The notes beneath the pieces are model-generated. The model did not search any database and was not told where the DNA came from. It worked only from the letters and a program-made list of their open reading frames with translations. This document shows positions 62,610-64,000 of a stretch of 64,000 nucleotides of DNA, piece after piece. The translations under genes were made by a program, and so were the position numbers. Numbering within the stretch: the stretch's first letter is position 1; each line of letters opens with the position of its first letter. This stretch comes from Verrucomicrobiales bacterium (GTDB lineage Bacteria; Verrucomicrobiota; Verrucomicrobiia; Limisphaerales; J093), in the NCBI GenBank assembly GCA_015075445.1, contig JABTUJ010000003.1, positions 62,001 to 126,000 of the forward strand. The letters are read 5' to 3'.

Positions 62610-64000
62610 CTAACGGAACCTCGCCGGATCCATCCGCTTCCGGGTCTCCTCGTCCGGCCCGCCTCCGAACTGTTCCCAATACGCGGTCTTGAAGGGGTTG
62701 ACGCTGGGGCCGATCACCAGCTCGTTCTCGAGGGAGGGCAGCACCGACGCCCACCAGGCGTCGTACGCTGCGCGCAGAGTGGCCGCGACTTCCGGATGGT
62801 CAGCCAGGACGTTCTTCGTCTCGCCGGGATCGGCCACGAGATCGAACAGCTCCGCGTCCTGGACCAGGCGGAAGCGGGTGTTCCGGATCGCGCTCTGTCG
62901 GTGCTTGAACTCGGCGACCCGCCCGCGTGGCCACCGGCCCACGTGCGTGACCAGGAGGCGATCCGGCCAGGCCGCGTCGGCATCGGCGAGCAAGGGCAGG
63001 AGACTCCGGCCCTCGACCTGGGCATCGACCTCCGGGCTGAGGCGGGCCCCGGCGAGGTCGGCGAGCGTCCGGAACACATCCACGTGCGCCGTGAGTTGGC
63101 CGCGGTCGCCTGGAACGAGCTTGCCCGGCCAGCGCCAGAACGACGGCACCCGCGTGCCGCCCTGGTACGGGCTGCCTTTCGTACCGCGCATGCCGGCGTT
63201 GTACACCTCGCGGACCGAGTGACCGTTATCGGTCAGGAAGATGACCAGCGTGTGGGTTTCGAGCTCCTGCTCGTGCAAGGTGGCCAGGAGGCGGCCTATG
63301 TTCTCGTCGATGTTGGCGATCATGGCGTAGTAGGCGACCGCGTTCGTCGACAGGCCCTGGCCCGCGTAGGGCTGTTCGTAGCGCGCGCCGGGACTGATGA
63401 ATGGGTCGTGCGGCGCGTTGGGCGTGAGGTAGGCGAAGAACGGTACGCGCTCGGCCTTTCGGGCGGCGATCCAGCGTTGGGCCTGACCGAAGAAAACGTC
63501 GGTGCAATAGCCCTGGGTTTTGACGAACCGGCCGTTGTGCCGGATGACCGGGTCGAAGTAGCGGTTGCCGGGGGCATCGCCGCAACTGCCCGGGTAGGTC
63601 TGGCCGATGCCACCCGCGCCGTGGATGAAGACCTCCTGGAAGCCGCGCTGGCCGGGTTGGTAGGCGTCCTCGTCGCCGAGGTGCCACTTGCCGAAGATGC
63701 CGGTGGCGTAGCCGGCGGACTGCAGCACCTGTGCGAGGGTGGTGGCTCTGGGGCTGAGGCGTTCGCGTTCGAGGATGGTGTGGGTGACGCCGTTCTTGAA
63801 CTCGTGCCGACCGGTCAGGAGAGCAGCGCGGGTGGGGGCGCACGTGGGGCTGACCTGGAAGTCCGTGAACCGCACGCCCTCGCGGTGCAACCGGTCGAGG
63901 TGCGGCGTCTGCAGCAGCGGGTTGCCGTGGGCGCCGATCTCGCCGTACCCCTGATCGTCGGTCATGATCAGGATGATGTTCGGGCGGCTGCCCGCGAGGT
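62610..64000 (-). CDS. Exported sulfatase, N-terminus beyond the window
   Basis: About 463 residues are visible; the frame continues through the right edge, reading LAGSRPNIILIMTDDQGYGE, so the ATG at 63965 is internal and the signal peptide lies outside. CAPTRAALLTGRHEFKNGVT carries the formylglycine Cys in C-x-P-T-R; IFGKWHLGD is the conserved GKWHLG; VIFLTDNGHSVREVYNAGMR supplies the distal metal residues (DNG) and GTRVPSFWRWPGKL the C-terminal part. The RPNIILIMTDDQGYG type is the arylsulfatase A-like group. It likely desulfates glycans in the periplasm. It converges on waaF. Confidence 0.93.
   Translation of the reverse strand, partial: LAGSRPNIILIMTDDQGYGEIGAHGNPLLQTPHLDRLHREGVRFTDFQVSPTCAPTRAALLTGRHEFKNGVTHTILERERLSPRATTLAQVLQSAGYATGIFGKWHLGDEDAYQPGQRGFQEVFIHGAGGIGQTYPGSCGDAPGNRYFDPVIRHNGRFVKTQGYCTDVFFGQAQRWIAARKAERVPFFAYLTPNAPHDPFISPGARYEQPYAGQGLSTNAVAYYAMIANIDENIGRLLATLHEQELETHTLVIFLTDNGHSVREVYNAGMRGTKGSPYQGGTRVPSFWRWPGKLVPGDRGQLTAHVDVFRTLADLAGARLSPEVDAQVEGRSLLPLLADADAAWPDRLLVTHVGRWPRGRVAEFKHRQSAIRNTRFRLVQDAELFDLVADPGETKNVLADHPEVAATLRAAYDAWWASVLPSLENELVIGPSVNPFKTAYWEQFGGGPDEETRKRMDPARFR

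Overview
The window is high-GC bacterial chromosome. It most resembles the Limisphaerales/Pedosphaera branch of Verrucomicrobiota. The grounds are composite: pseudopilins with the signature [17 protein letters not shown] and a downstream LNNLKQL-type segment, formylglycine sulfatases, Tat-exported Gfo/Idh and sugar isomerases, an ASPIC/UnbV repeat protein, an ECF sigma factor beside a WD40 Ser/Thr kinase, a Reg_prop hybrid histidine kinase, LPS genes (lpxK, waaF) that imply a Gram-negative envelope, and many short dispersed repeats. The phylum assignment is inference from gene content; no rRNA gene is present.

Layout. 1-3.8 kb: start of mtnA (runs off the left edge) behind a TPR gene, a DUF4143 ATPase, an hpnA-like epimerase and a small RHH-like protein. 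4-9 kb: a stand-alone MraZ-like regulator converging on metH across a perfect REP-like hairpin, then two gene scraps. 9.8-14 kb: tRNA-Ala(GGC), two related membrane proteins, a TVP38/DedA-type protein and a phospholipid-type methyltransferase. 14-18.3 kb: WD40 Ser/Thr kinase preceded by its ECF sigma factor. 18.4-20.5 kb: a graveyard of truncated secreted-protein genes. 20.5-22.6 kb: an NupG-like transporter and a mazEF pair. 22.6-29.2 kb: a tandem array of an exported-protein family (one decayed copy, two intact) with a group II intron inserted between modules; the decayed module preserves the empty intron site. 29.2-31.1 kb: a pseudopilin and an HNH endonuclease with a small partner. 31.1-37.9 kb: hybrid histidine kinase translationally coupled to a sigma-54 activator with an unusual C-terminus. 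38-45 kb: aroE, pilD, exported oxidoreductase, YCF48-like protein, second pseudopilin, sugar isomerase. 45-53 kb: guaB, gluconolactonase-like protein, sulfatase, CoA-disulfide reductase-rhodanese, a zinc-finger protein and rsmD. 53-64 kb: a giant ASPIC/UnbV protein, a broken bioA next to bioF, lpxK, waaF, and a second sulfatase running off the right edge.

Functional threads. PilD (38.9 kb) would process the two intact pseudopilins encoded here. LpxK and WaaF form a lipid A/core unit. The kinase/activator pair and the sigma/STK pair are two separate signalling cassettes. Sulfatases, the gluconolactonase-like protein, the Gfo/Idh and TIM-barrel proteins suit a polysaccharide-degrading lifestyle.

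The most distinctive content is repetitive: (i) a REP-like hairpin whose two paired copies differ by a compensatory base pair, plus a five-copy tandem array; (ii) period-7 repeats lying in-frame inside bioA, bioF and the histidine kinase as well as between genes; (iii) a terminator-like hairpin repeat that seems to have served as the group II intron target; (iv) a 42-bp palindromic repeat in-frame inside the ASPIC gene. I did not find CRISPR arrays, prophage modules, rRNA genes or a clear replication origin.
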